Source of the DNA: Erwinia pyrifoliae DSM 12163
Lineage (GTDB): Bacteria > Pseudomonadota > Gammaproteobacteria > Enterobacterales > Enterobacteriaceae
Length of the DNA stretch: 5,491 nucleotides
Assembly (NCBI RefSeq): GCF_000026985.1
Contig: NC_017392.1
Span: 30,411-35,901 of the forward strand
Reading direction: 5' to 3'
Shown here: positions 1 to 5,275 of the stretch, in pieces
Position numbering within the stretch: position 1 is the first letter of the stretch
How the letters are laid out: every line of letters starts with the position of its first letter
Notes under the pieces: model-generated
Told to the model about the DNA's origin: nothing
Seen by the model: only the letters and a program-made list of their open reading frames with translations
Databases searched by the model: none
Translations under genes and position numbers: made by a program

Positions 1-1
1 A

Positions 2-634
2 TTTGCCGCTGCCCGGCACGCGAAATCTGATGAAGAGTGTATAGCATGCATCAAAAATCTGAGAGTAGAGACTGAAAATCTCGAAGAACAGGGCCGGATG
101 TTACGTATGAAGACAGCAAAACTTTACGCTAAAGTGGAGTTTGTTCGGGAAAATAATAAAATTGTTGGCTACGTAATTTCTGCTGTAAATGTGGTTTTGT
201 CTGGAGTTGAAATAGCTGTTGGTCTAACCCTTATAGGTTCCATGACGCCTTTGGGCGTTCTGGCCGGTGCAGTTCTGGTTACTGATGGAGCGAACGGCAT
301 AAGCAAAGAAATTGCGCACTACGCGATGGATAACAAAACCTCGGAAGGTTTGGTTGCTGATGCCGCTATGTCCACAGCTGAATTCATGGGGTTCAGCCGT
401 AATAGCGGGCTGGGGATCTATAAATCAGTCTCGCTTGCTGCAAATGCATATAGCATATTCGGTCTGTTCAGACGCCCTGGAACATGGCGTTTATTCCGAT
501 ATCTGCCCGCCGATTATTACCGGAAAGTCAGCACCATGAGCCGTCCAAAGCTCACAATGAAAATTGTCGGTTATGGTGTTAAAGCTAAGGTCATATTTGA
601 CCTTATGTCTGTTACTGACGCGGTTCAGAATTAG
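2..634 (+). CDS. DUF4225-like hydrophobic protein, 5' end outside window
   Basis: The frame is open from the left edge of the window to the TAA at 632-634, giving at least 210 residues, so the gene almost certainly begins upstream. The Met at 98 has no convincing ribosome binding site. Counting from that Met, residues 22-47 and 51-61 form a strongly hydrophobic, glycine-rich hairpin (GYVISAVNVV, then TPLGVLAGAVLV) followed by DGANGISKE. From memory this arrangement is typical of DUF4225 proteins of enterobacteria, which are usually 200-280 residues long. The rest is mixed and basic, with an FRRPGTWRLFRYLP stretch. The function of the family is not established to my knowledge. The hydrophobic hairpin suggests membrane insertion, and a pore-forming effector role would be speculation. 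The gene converges on a small membrane protein gene, overlapping its tail by 23 bp. Confidence 0.75.
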   Translation, partial: FAAARHAKSDEECIACIKNLRVETENLEEQGRMLRMKTAKLYAKVEFVRENNKIVGYVISAVNVVLSGVEIAVGLTLIGSMTPLGVLAGAVLVTDGANGISKEIAHYAMDNKTSEGLVADAAMSTAEFMGFSRNSGLGIYKSVSLAANAYSIFGLFRRPGTWRLFRYLPADYYRKVSTMSRPKLTMKIVGYGVKAKVIFDLMSVTDAVQN

Positions 635-941
635 TCGTTAATCTGCGATAGCGCCATGACTTGTATGCAAGTTTTGCTGGCGTTAAATACCATATAAAAG
701 GTAATACAATCGCAAGTGTGGCCGCAAGCGTGATGCTGGTATCTACGGATGCCAGTATCAGCGTGAGAGCAAGTATGGTAAAGGCAGCGATAGTAATCCA
801 CTTTGAGGCATTAAAGCGGTTAGCAAGATCATGGGTTACGGAATCCAGAGATCCGCCATAATTAGCAATATTATTTTTCAATTTTTGTAGATCTGCATGG
901 CTAAACCCTGACTTGAGTAGCGCTGCATCACTCACTTTCAT
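612..941 (-). CDS. Small two-helix membrane protein, possible immunity partner
   Basis: This encodes a 109-residue protein I cannot assign to a named family. I chose the ATG at 941-939 because GGAAGGTGGA lies just upstream at good spacing; a longer reading from 1028 exists but lacks such a site and adds an unlikely Cys-rich leader. Residues 1-45 are soluble and look helical (SHADLQKLKNNI). Residues 48-66 (WITIAAFTILALTLILAS) and 69-86 (SITLAATLAIVLPFIWYL) are two membrane helices, followed by a basic tail (KSWRYRR). The basic tail suggests a cytoplasmic C-terminus. It is convergent with the DUF4225-like gene and overlaps its last 23 bp. Small two-helix proteins beside a membrane-active protein are often immunity proteins, but those are usually co-directional, so this role is only inferred. 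Confidence 0.6.
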   Translation of the reverse strand: MKVSDAALLKSGFSHADLQKLKNNIANYGGSLDSVTHDLANRFNASKWITIAAFTILALTLILASVDTSITLAATLAIVLPFIWYLTPAKLAYKSWRYRRLTTNSEPRQ

Positions 942-1028
942 CGCGTTCCACCTTCCATCCTTAAAATGTAGACACATCTCTGCAGCAAGCATACACAAAA
1001 ATCTCGGGCAAAGCTGGGTCAGCAACAA

Positions 1029-1850
1029 TTATTAATTATTTATATAAAAAACAGTAAGTTAAATCATTAACGTGGTTTTTTACACGATTGGCCCTCAACC
1101 CCCTCTGCAGACTGACGTTATCAACGGCAGTGACCGGCGCAGAGCCGCCATTAAAAATTTTAGAGACGTTGCGCAAAACTATCATTAGATGCCTGTTTTC
1201 TACCGCCATATCCGCAAAAAATGCTGATTAATTAACGTGATTGCCGTTTATGTATTACCGGGAATACTCATTGCCAGACGATATTAGTCAGATGGAGAAT
1301 GATTGAAAACGACTGAAATGGCATTGTTTATAACCAGAAAGAATACGCAATCAGCACCTGATACTTTCTCAGGGATTGAGAGTACCAGACCTGTTTTTCC
1401 CGGCCTGACGCGGCTGTGTATGCAGCACTATGCTGTCGGATTAACAGTCATCGACGTTGATTCATGACGAGTTCCGCCGAATCTTATATTCCGTCTGGAT
1501 TATCACATGGCACTTCCTACATGACTGCGTTCTTCAGCTCTCCAACGCCATCACGGCTTTCGCGATAGCGAATCCACCCCACCGTCCATGCAGTACAGGA
1601 AACAGACAGGCACGATAATCCGTCACGCCGCAGCGGGCATGTGGCGTGCATGTTCGCCGGGATGAATGTTGCATAACGCGTCTGTCAGCAGTGTGATAGA
1701 TGAGTTATTCAAAAACCGTTTTTTTTCGAAAAAAATCTATTGCATCAGGTAGTTATAACTTAAGCCTGTTTTATTTGCATACAGAATCACGCGCCAATAA
1801 CTAACGCTTATCGTCAATGTCGAAACAACTTAAGAGAAAGCGGTCTGAGG
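1029..1850. other. Gene-poor stretch, about 820 bp
   Basis: I find no reading frame with a plausible start, ribosome binding site and protein-like composition on either strand. Short open pieces (for example about 25 codons from the ATG at 1588) look random. Visible structure is limited to AT-rich sequence at 1029-1070 behind the minus-strand gene and a T8-CG-A7 tract at 1719-1735 (self-complementary over 1720-1735), which may be intrinsically bent. It is probably decayed plasmid sequence, but I could not recognise a parent gene. Confidence 0.5.
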
Positions 1851-2021
1851 ATGTCTTTTTCAGGACAGGATTGTTCATCACGCTACGGGATGAATCTTAC
1901 ACGTCATCAGGAGATTGCCCGGCAGATGGAACGAAATAAGTGCATACACGACGGGAAATTTATCCAGCAGGGGGATGCAGAGTACCCCGAAAAAATATTA
2001 ACAGTGGGTGCGATTGGCTAA
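1851..2021 (+). CDS. Small hypothetical protein, possibly nonsense-truncated
   Basis: This is a 56-codon reading frame that starts MSFSGQDCSSRYG and continues NLTRHQEIARQMERN with a regular, charged, helix-like pattern. The ATG at 1851 has purine-rich AAGAGAAAG about ten bases upstream; the internal ATG at 1890 has no useful site. The frame ends at the TAA at 2019-2021, but the same frame beyond it reads KRIDLARQIAKADLS to a second TAA at 2067-2069, 39 bases before msrA. The text after the stop resembles protein as much as the text before it, so the gene may be a longer one (about 72 residues) interrupted by a point mutation. I do not recognise the family. It lies in the same direction as msrA and could share a transcript. 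Confidence 0.4.
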   Translation: MSFSGQDCSSRYGMNLTRHQEIARQMERNKCIHDGKFIQQGDAEYPEKILTVGAIG

Positions 2022-2108
2022 AAACGCATTGACCTGGCGCGGCAAATAGCTAAGGCTGATCTTAGTTAAACAGCTAATCATCAGAATCTTACGCTGAAGG
2101 AGTAAGAA

Positions 2109-2645
2109 ATGGCGACAGAATATGCAATCATTGCCGGGGGCTGCTTCTGGTGTACTGAAGCCGTATTTAAGCAGATTAATGGCGTGGAATCGGTTGAGAG
2201 TGGTTATATTGGTGGCCACACCGAAAACCCGACCTACAAACAGGTGTGTCATGGTGACACAGGGCATGCCGAAGCCATCCGCATTGGTTTTGATCCGGAA
2301 AAGGTTAGCTTCGGCGATCTGCTGGATATCAGTTTTGCCACCCACGACCCAACACAGCTCAATCGCCAGGGAAATGATATCGGCACACAGTATCGTTCAG
2401 CCATATTCCCGACCGGCGCACAACAGGCGGAAGAAGCCAAAGCGGCAATTTCACGCGCCCAGAGTGAGCACAGCGATCCGATAGTGACCTCAATTGAAGC
2501 CGATGCGGTCTGGTATCCGGCAGAGGATTATCACCAGGATTACTGGGCTGGAGAAGGACAGGAAAACCGTTATTGTCTGGCTGTCATCCCACCTAAGTTG
2601 CAAAAGCTGCGTAAGCGCTTTGCGGCTTATGCCGTATCAAAATAA
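2109..2645 (+). CDS. msrA: Peptide methionine (S)-S-oxide reductase MsrA
   Basis: The 178-residue product reduces the S epimer of methionine sulfoxide, free or in proteins, back to methionine, using thioredoxin for recycling in the cytoplasm. The signature GGCFWCTEAVF sits at residues 10-20, with catalytic Cys12 and a second Cys15 (the GCFWC subtype, unlike GCFWG of E. coli chromosomal MsrA). Further family marks are GYIGGHTENPTY (residues 33-44), the GDTGHAEA segment, NDIGTQYRSAIF, and EDYHQDY near residue 140. The C-terminal VIPPKLQKLRKRF is also typical. Length fits the short, complete form of the family. The start is set by AAGGAGTAAGAA directly before the ATG. It reads as intact. On a plasmid it would be accessory oxidative-stress cargo. 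An IS481-type end begins two bases after its stop, so any native terminator has been displaced. Confidence 0.95.
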   Translation: MATEYAIIAGGCFWCTEAVFKQINGVESVESGYIGGHTENPTYKQVCHGDTGHAEAIRIGFDPEKVSFGDLLDISFATHDPTQLNRQGNDIGTQYRSAIFPTGAQQAEEAKAAISRAQSEHSDPIVTSIEADAVWYPAEDYHQDYWAGEGQENRYCLAVIPPKLQKLRKRFAAYAVSK

Positions 2646-2646
2646 C

Positions 2647-2988
2647 TGTATTAGTCGCGACTTGATCTGACACATAACCTTGAAAGGTTGAGAGTTACCG
2701 GTTTTGATATGGGTGTCGAATCCTTATACAAAACACGAGGTAACTCTCATGCTTCATACTAACAATCCTGTCATCAAACACAAAACAGGTTTGCTCAATC
2801 TGGCCGAAAAACTCAGCAACGTGTCAAAAGCCTGTAAAATCATGGGCGTCTCACGCGACCCGTTTTATCGTTATCGGGAGTTGGTTGATGAAGGTGGCGT
2901 GGATGCACTGATTAACCGCAGCCGACGTGCTCCCAACATCAAAAACCGTACTGATGATGCCACTGAGCAGGCCGTTGTTGATTACGCT
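2647..2988 (+). mobile_element. IS481-family insertion sequence remnant (left end)
   Basis: The left boundary is placed at TGTATTAGTCGCGACTTGAT (from 2647), because IS481-family ends begin with TGT and the transposase start lies about 100 bp inside, the normal distance. A small hairpin (AACCTT-GA-AAGGTT, 2676-2689) lies in this leader. The element keeps only the first third of its transposase and stops at the 8-bp tandem array. I see no matching right inverted end anywhere downstream in the window, so the element cannot move on its own. The left end is inferred from the family rule rather than by matching a second copy. Confidence 0.6.
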
Positions 2989-3084
2989 ATTCTGGGATTC
3001 TGGGATTCTGGGATTCTGGGATTCTGGGATTCTGGGATTCTGGGATTCTGGGATTCTGGGATTCTGGGATTCTGGCAGGGATGA
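2749..3084 (+). pseudogene. IS481-family transposase, N-terminal fragment fused to repeats
   Basis: The ATG at 2749 has GAGG eight bases upstream, and the product starts MLHTNNPVIKHKTGLLNLAE. Residues 12-66 form the helix-turn-helix DNA-binding region (NVSKACKIMGVSRDPFYRYRELVDEGG, then DALINRSRRAPNIKNRTD), which I recognise from IS481-family transposases of roughly 340 residues in enterobacteria. Family likeness ends at VVDYAI (about residue 80), where a full copy would go on into the linker and the DDE catalytic domain. Instead the frame runs through the 8-bp array, adding the peptide ILGFWDSG about three and a half times, and stops at 3082-3084. The whole catalytic core is missing, so it is inactive. 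A translated product, if any, would be a DNA-binding domain with a hydrophobic Trp-rich tail. Confidence 0.85.
2989..3075. repeat. Perfect 8-bp tandem array, unit ATTCTGGG, 10.9 copies
   Basis: Ten uninterrupted perfect copies of ATTCTGGG occupy 2989-3068, and a partial copy (ATTCTGG) occupies 3069-3075. On the minus strand each unit reads as AATCCCAG, so the array presents the core AATCCC every 8 bp. As 8 is not a multiple of 3 and no unit contains a stop, all six frames are open across it; the three forward frames give permutations of one octapeptide (ILGFWDSG). The perfection suggests recent expansion by slippage or selection for identity. The core matches the phased repeats upstream of parF, so I infer it may be the main centromere; simple slippage-generated repeat is the alternative. 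Confidence 0.97.
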
Positions 3085-3092
3085 TTTCCACA
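3075..3092 (-). repeat. Iteron-like site in reverse orientation (weak)
   Basis: On the minus strand this reads TGTGGAAATCATCCCTGC, which agrees with the iteron consensus TGTGGAGWAATTTYCTGT at roughly 13 or 14 of 18 positions. It sits directly beside the 8-bp array. It would be the only full-length inverted iteron-like site away from the origin, and a chance match is possible. Confidence 0.2.
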
Positions 3093-3169
3093 TACTCAGG
3101 CTTAACGCAACAAATATGTGTAAGCGTACATCCCTAAAAAACCTTAATGCGATATCTTGACGCCATGGC

Positions 3170-3186
3170 GATTACAGGATTACAGG
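3170..3186. repeat. Two tandem copies of GATTACAG
   Basis: GATTACAG occurs twice in direct succession (3170-3177 and 3178-3185). On the minus strand this gives TAATC/TAATCC cores 8 bp apart, the same spacing and nearly the same core as the large array and the block before parF. It abuts and partly enters the left arm of the terminator-like palindrome. I infer a minor ParG-type site. Confidence 0.5.
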
Positions 3187-3210
3187 CTGTGTTTAAACAC
3201 AGCCTGTTTT
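3182..3210. terminator. Perfect 26-bp palindrome with T-tract, probable rho-independent terminator
   Basis: Positions 3182-3207 are a perfect inverted repeat: ACAGGCTGTG pairs with CACAGCCTGT around a TTTAAA loop. TTTT follows at 3207-3210. As a + strand transcript it makes a 10-bp stem with half G/C pairs and a short U-tract, suitable for ending transcription from the IS and array side before the parFG control region. Its full symmetry also allows a protein-binding site. Confidence 0.6.
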
Positions 3211-3318
3211 AACATAGAACGCCATAGAACAAGAGCATATTTGACGAAAGAAAAGGCATCAGGCGTTTAAAAAACACCTGAAAATAATAACATATATTAA
3301 TCATTCATCCCGGTGAAA

Positions 3319-3376
3319 TTGTTTACTGATACTGATTACGGTATCTTGTAATCCCATAATCCCGGGATTACATAAT
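3319..3376 (+). promoter_or_regulatory. Candidate parFG promoter(s)
   Basis: Two weak sigma-70 arrangements are visible: TTGTTT (3319-3324), 17 bp, TATCTT (3342-3347), and TTGTAA (3346-3351), 19 bp, CATAAT (3371-3376). The second is embedded in the phased repeats, so binding of a ParG-type repressor would block it. Neither is close to consensus. Confidence 0.35.
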
Positions 3377-3394
3377 CCTATAATCCCGGGATAA
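3349..3394. promoter_or_regulatory. 8-bp phased TAATCCC repeats: probable parFG operator and centromere
   Basis: TAATCC(C/T) cores start at 3349, 3357, 3373 and 3381, on one 8-bp grid, and the empty grid position between them is filled by an inverted GGGATTA (3364-3370). Two palindromes result: TAATCCCGGGATTA (3357-3370, perfect) and TAATCCCGGGATAA (3381-3394, one mismatch). The block ends 27 bp before the parF ATG. In TP228, the ParG ribbon-helix-helix protein is known to bind short boxes separated by short AT-rich spacers just upstream of parF, both as operator and as centromere. Position and periodicity fit that model; protein binding is inferred. Confidence 0.7.
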
Positions 3395-3420
3395 CTGTTT
3401 GATTACTCCAGGGGTGTCTT

Positions 3421-4048
3421 ATGGCGACAAAAAATTATCTCTTTCCTGAACGGAAAAGGCGGGGTAGGGAAAACCACGACATCCATCAATATCGCTACCA
3501 GCCTGGCACGAAAAGGGCACAAGGTTGCGATGGTCGATACCGATCCTCAAGGCAGTATCAGTAACTGGTATGATGAATCAAAGTGTCAATTCGACCTTAC
3601 AGAGGCATCATCGGAAAAAGAAGTTTATACCGTACGTAAGTATCTTAACGATTATGATTATGTGGTCATCGATGGTGCCGCTGCCATTACCGCCATATCC
3701 TCTGCAGCCGTCATGGTGAGCGATCTGGTATTAATCCCGGTAACCCCTTCACCGCTCGACTTTGCTGCATGTGGCGCTATCCTGGCTGTTGTGGAGGCCA
3801 GAGAAAATTTACAGCCTGTCATTGCACGTTTTGTGATCACCAAACAAGTGGCCTCCACGCGCATGCTGGAGGTTCTGAAAGCCTCGATCGAGGAAACAGG
3901 TGTCCCCGCGTTAAAAACGGCTACAGCGCAGCGACAGGCGTATATACGCACTATGCTGGACGGGGGGACGGTGTTCGATACCACGGATGGAAATGCAAAA
4001 GGGGAAATTGAGGTTATGGCTAACGAAATTCTGGAGCTACTGGAATGA
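3421..4048 (+). CDS. parF: ParF-type ParA partition ATPase with 5' single-base frameshift
   Basis: This is the deviant Walker ATPase of type Ib plasmid partition, which forms ATP-dependent assemblies that move plasmid copies apart. The start ATG at 3421 has CAGGGG six bases upstream, but the A6 run at 3429-3434 puts it one base out of frame. Removing one A gives [20 protein letters not shown] and a 208-residue protein, matching the roughly 206 residues of TP228 ParF. In that restored numbering Walker A is KGGVGKTT (12-19), Walker A' VDTDPQG (38-44) and Walker B VVIDGA (81-86). PVTPSPLDF and the C-terminal AKGEIEVM are as in ParF. From the first in-frame ATG (3530) the product would lack Walker A. 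The lesion may be a mutation, a sequencing error in a homopolymer, or slippage-tolerated. The stop overlaps the parG start (ATGA). Confidence 0.9.
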
Positions 4049-4257
4049 AAATGAAACTCGGTCAACACCGGCAGCTAGCGCCTGCTCTTGACGCAATAAC
4101 CAAACCTGTCTCTGGCAGCACAAAAAAACTGCAGACCAACATCGACGAAAAATTACACCGACGTTTTAAAACAGCCTGTTTTTTACAGGGCTGGGAAATG
4201 AAAGACGTTCTGACAGGCCTTATCGAACACTGGTTATCTGAGAATGAGCCAAGTTAA
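4045..4257 (+). CDS. parG: ParG-like ribbon-helix-helix partition protein
   Basis: The 70-residue product is the expected centromere-binding and autorepressor partner of the ATPase. Residues 1-28 form a flexible basic tail containing LGQHR; Arg9 aligns with Arg19 of TP228 ParG (FGENR), the arginine reported to stimulate ParF ATP hydrolysis. Residues 29-34 (LQTNID) fit the DNA-contacting ribbon. Residues 35-47 ([13 protein letters not shown]) and 51-67 ([17 protein letters not shown]) are the two helices, close to ParG (EEKHTRFKAAC; DVVNQLVDNWLKENE). The ATG overlaps the parF stop (ATGA), giving translational coupling, with GGAG eight bases upstream inside parF. An ATG two codons later is an alternative start. 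The likely targets are the 8-bp phased AATCC repeats upstream of the operon. Confidence 0.88.
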   Translation: MKMKLGQHRQLAPALDAITKPVSGSTKKLQTNIDEKLHRRFKTACFLQGWEMKDVLTGLIEHWLSENEPS

Positions 4258-4276
4258 CACCCTTGGCTTGGTTTGT
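4247..4276 (+). terminator. Probable terminator of parFG
   Basis: AGCCAAG (4247-4253) pairs with CTTGGCT (4262-4268) across an 8-base loop and is followed by TGGTTTGT. The stem overlaps the parG stop codon. The T-tract is interrupted, so termination is probably only moderate. Confidence 0.5.
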
Positions 4277-4298
4277 AAAATTAATATTTTCGTTCGCC

Positions 4299-4384
4299 GA
4301 TCTCAGCTGCTTGATCGTACCCCTTTTGTGATCTTGATCGGGCAAATGTGGCAATAGTGTTTGTTCTTTTTTTTAGTTTAGATC
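4299..4384. other. Cluster of five GATC (Dam) sites, origin component
   Basis: GATC occurs at 4299, 4313, 4330, 4336 and 4381, five in 86 bp where chance predicts about one in 256 bp. Clustered Dam sites next to AT-rich DNA and iterons are known from oriC and from P1-type plasmid origins, where methylation state gates initiation and SeqA binding. The neighbouring 4360-4420 is rich in A/T, including a T-run, and is the best candidate for the melting region. Confidence 0.65.
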
Positions 4385-4438
4385 TTTTACTTTTAGAGGC
4401 AAATTTCTTAAATGTAATCATTGGCTTACAAGCCTATA

Positions 4439-4522
4439 TGTGGAGAGATTTCCTGTCTCATGTGGAGTAATTTTATGTTATATGTGGAGAGATTTCCTGC
4501 TACACGTGGAGTTTTTTTCTGT
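4439..4522 (+). repeat. Four in-phase 22-bp iterons of the replication origin
   Basis: Copies begin at 4439, 4461, 4483 and 4505, exactly 22 bp apart, about two helical turns. The conserved 18 bp is close to TGTGGAGWAATTTYCTGT; copies 1 and 3 differ only at the last base. Regular iterons of this size, beside DnaA boxes, are the binding sites of a plasmid Rep initiator. The Rep protein itself is not in the window, so its family cannot be read. Confidence 0.85.
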
Positions 4523-4528
4523 GGATAA
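4520..4528 (-). promoter_or_regulatory. DnaA box 1 (TTATCCACA)
   Basis: TGTGGATAA on + is the perfect complement of the strongest E. coli DnaA box. It directly abuts the fourth iteron, the usual arrangement in iteron plasmids that recruit host DnaA. Confidence 0.8.
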
Positions 4529-4567
4529 CTTTCAAATTTATGAGAATCCCCCTATTCAGGGGTGCCC

Positions 4568-4576
4568 TGTGGATAA
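4568..4576 (-). promoter_or_regulatory. DnaA box 2 (TTATCCACA)
   Basis: This is a second perfect DnaA box in the same orientation, 48 bp from the first. A small hairpin (CCCCT-ATTC-AGGGG, 4549-4562) lies between them. A one-mismatch copy (TCTGGATAA) is at 5020-5028. Confidence 0.78.
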
Positions 4577-5116
4577 CTCTCTTTACAAGCCATCCTGACG
4601 TTCAGTCCCTCTTCTTTTTAGCGTTACGTTTAATTGTAATTTGGGTATGTGCCGAAATTTCCTGTTTCTTCAAAACTTCATTTTTGGCCTGTCATTGTAC
4701 TTACTTGATTAACGAAACTAATTACAGACTTTTCGCACACAAAACCATCATATTAGCTAGTTAAGTTAAATATGCATGTTACGCTTAATGTGGAAGAATT
4801 TTCTGATGCCATCATTACCCGTTCCTCTTAGGTGGAATAATTTTATGTACTGCTAAGCGTTACATCTCCATGTTACATGAGGAAAAATTTTCTTTTTTTA
4901 ACTCGGATTTGTGATCTGGTCACTTCCCCAAACTTAGGTGGAGAGATATTATGCTGTGCGCCGAAAGTCTTGTATCTGAGAATGAATGTGGAGGAATTTT
5001 CTGTGGCAGGTGGAGGGATTCTGGATAAATACGGTTCTGTGGGAGCACTGAGTCAGTCTGACCGGGTGAAAATGGAAAATAGTCGTTTTCTTATGTGGAG
5101 TAATTTCCTGTAACGA

Positions 5117-5161
5117 TTATCTTGTATGATTCTGATTTTTATAATATTTTAATTAAATTAA
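5117..5161 (+). promoter_or_regulatory. AT-only tract with consensus -10 box
   Basis: Positions 5135-5161 contain only A and T. A perfect TATAAT (5140-5145) lies 17 bp after TTATCT (5117-5122), a weak -35. It may be a promoter running toward the right edge, a second melting element next to the iteron at 5094, or both. Confidence 0.35.
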
Positions 5162-5275
5162 CTAACGAGACATGTAACTCATTAAGCAGAGAACGCTAAT
5201 GCTCCTGTCCTGTCATCAGTGGAATAACTTCCTGATAACTGGAACATCGGCCGTCTCACATGTTCGTGATGATGG

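Larger units (their letters stand above)
4299..4576. other. Core plasmid origin of replication
   Basis: The order is Dam-site cluster, AT-rich stretch, four phased iterons, two DnaA boxes. All components of a Rep/DnaA-dependent theta origin are present within about 280 bp, immediately downstream of the partition operon. The site of strand opening is inferred from composition. Confidence 0.75.

Noticed and set aside
1588..1665. Short frame MQYRKQTGTIIRHAAAG in the gene-poor stretch
   Set aside because: Only about 25 codons, no ribosome site and no recognisable family.
1998..2345. 115-codon minus frame opposite msrA
   Set aside because: It is antisense to the well-supported msrA, with a Cys- and His-scattered composition and no initiation signal.
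2851..3093. Minus-strand frame with PRIPESQN repeats
   Set aside because: It is open only because the 8-bp array lacks stops in every frame; the flanks are antisense to the transposase.
3161..3170. CGCCATGGCG 10-bp palindrome
   Set aside because: It is short and includes an NcoI-type core that occurs by chance; no link to neighbouring signals.
3213..3230. Direct repeat CATAGAAC 10 bp apart
   Set aside because: Only two copies, with no context; possibly chance or minor slippage.
2989..3394. CRISPR-like array
   Set aside because: The 8-bp units are contiguous with no spacers, and no cas genes are present.
3658..4068. 136-codon minus frame opposite parF
   Set aside because: It is the shadow of parF/parG coding sequence; the Ser/Thr/Ala-rich low-quality translation arises from the opposite strand.
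4540..4764. 74-codon + frame in the origin region
   Set aside because: It starts inside the spacer between DnaA boxes, covers box 2, has no ribosome binding site and has an unconvincing composition; it is an open stretch in AT-rich origin DNA.
4877..5113. 78-codon + frame
   Set aside because: It consists largely of translated iteron copies (4937, 4987, 5009, 5094) with no ribosome site; the repeats explain it.
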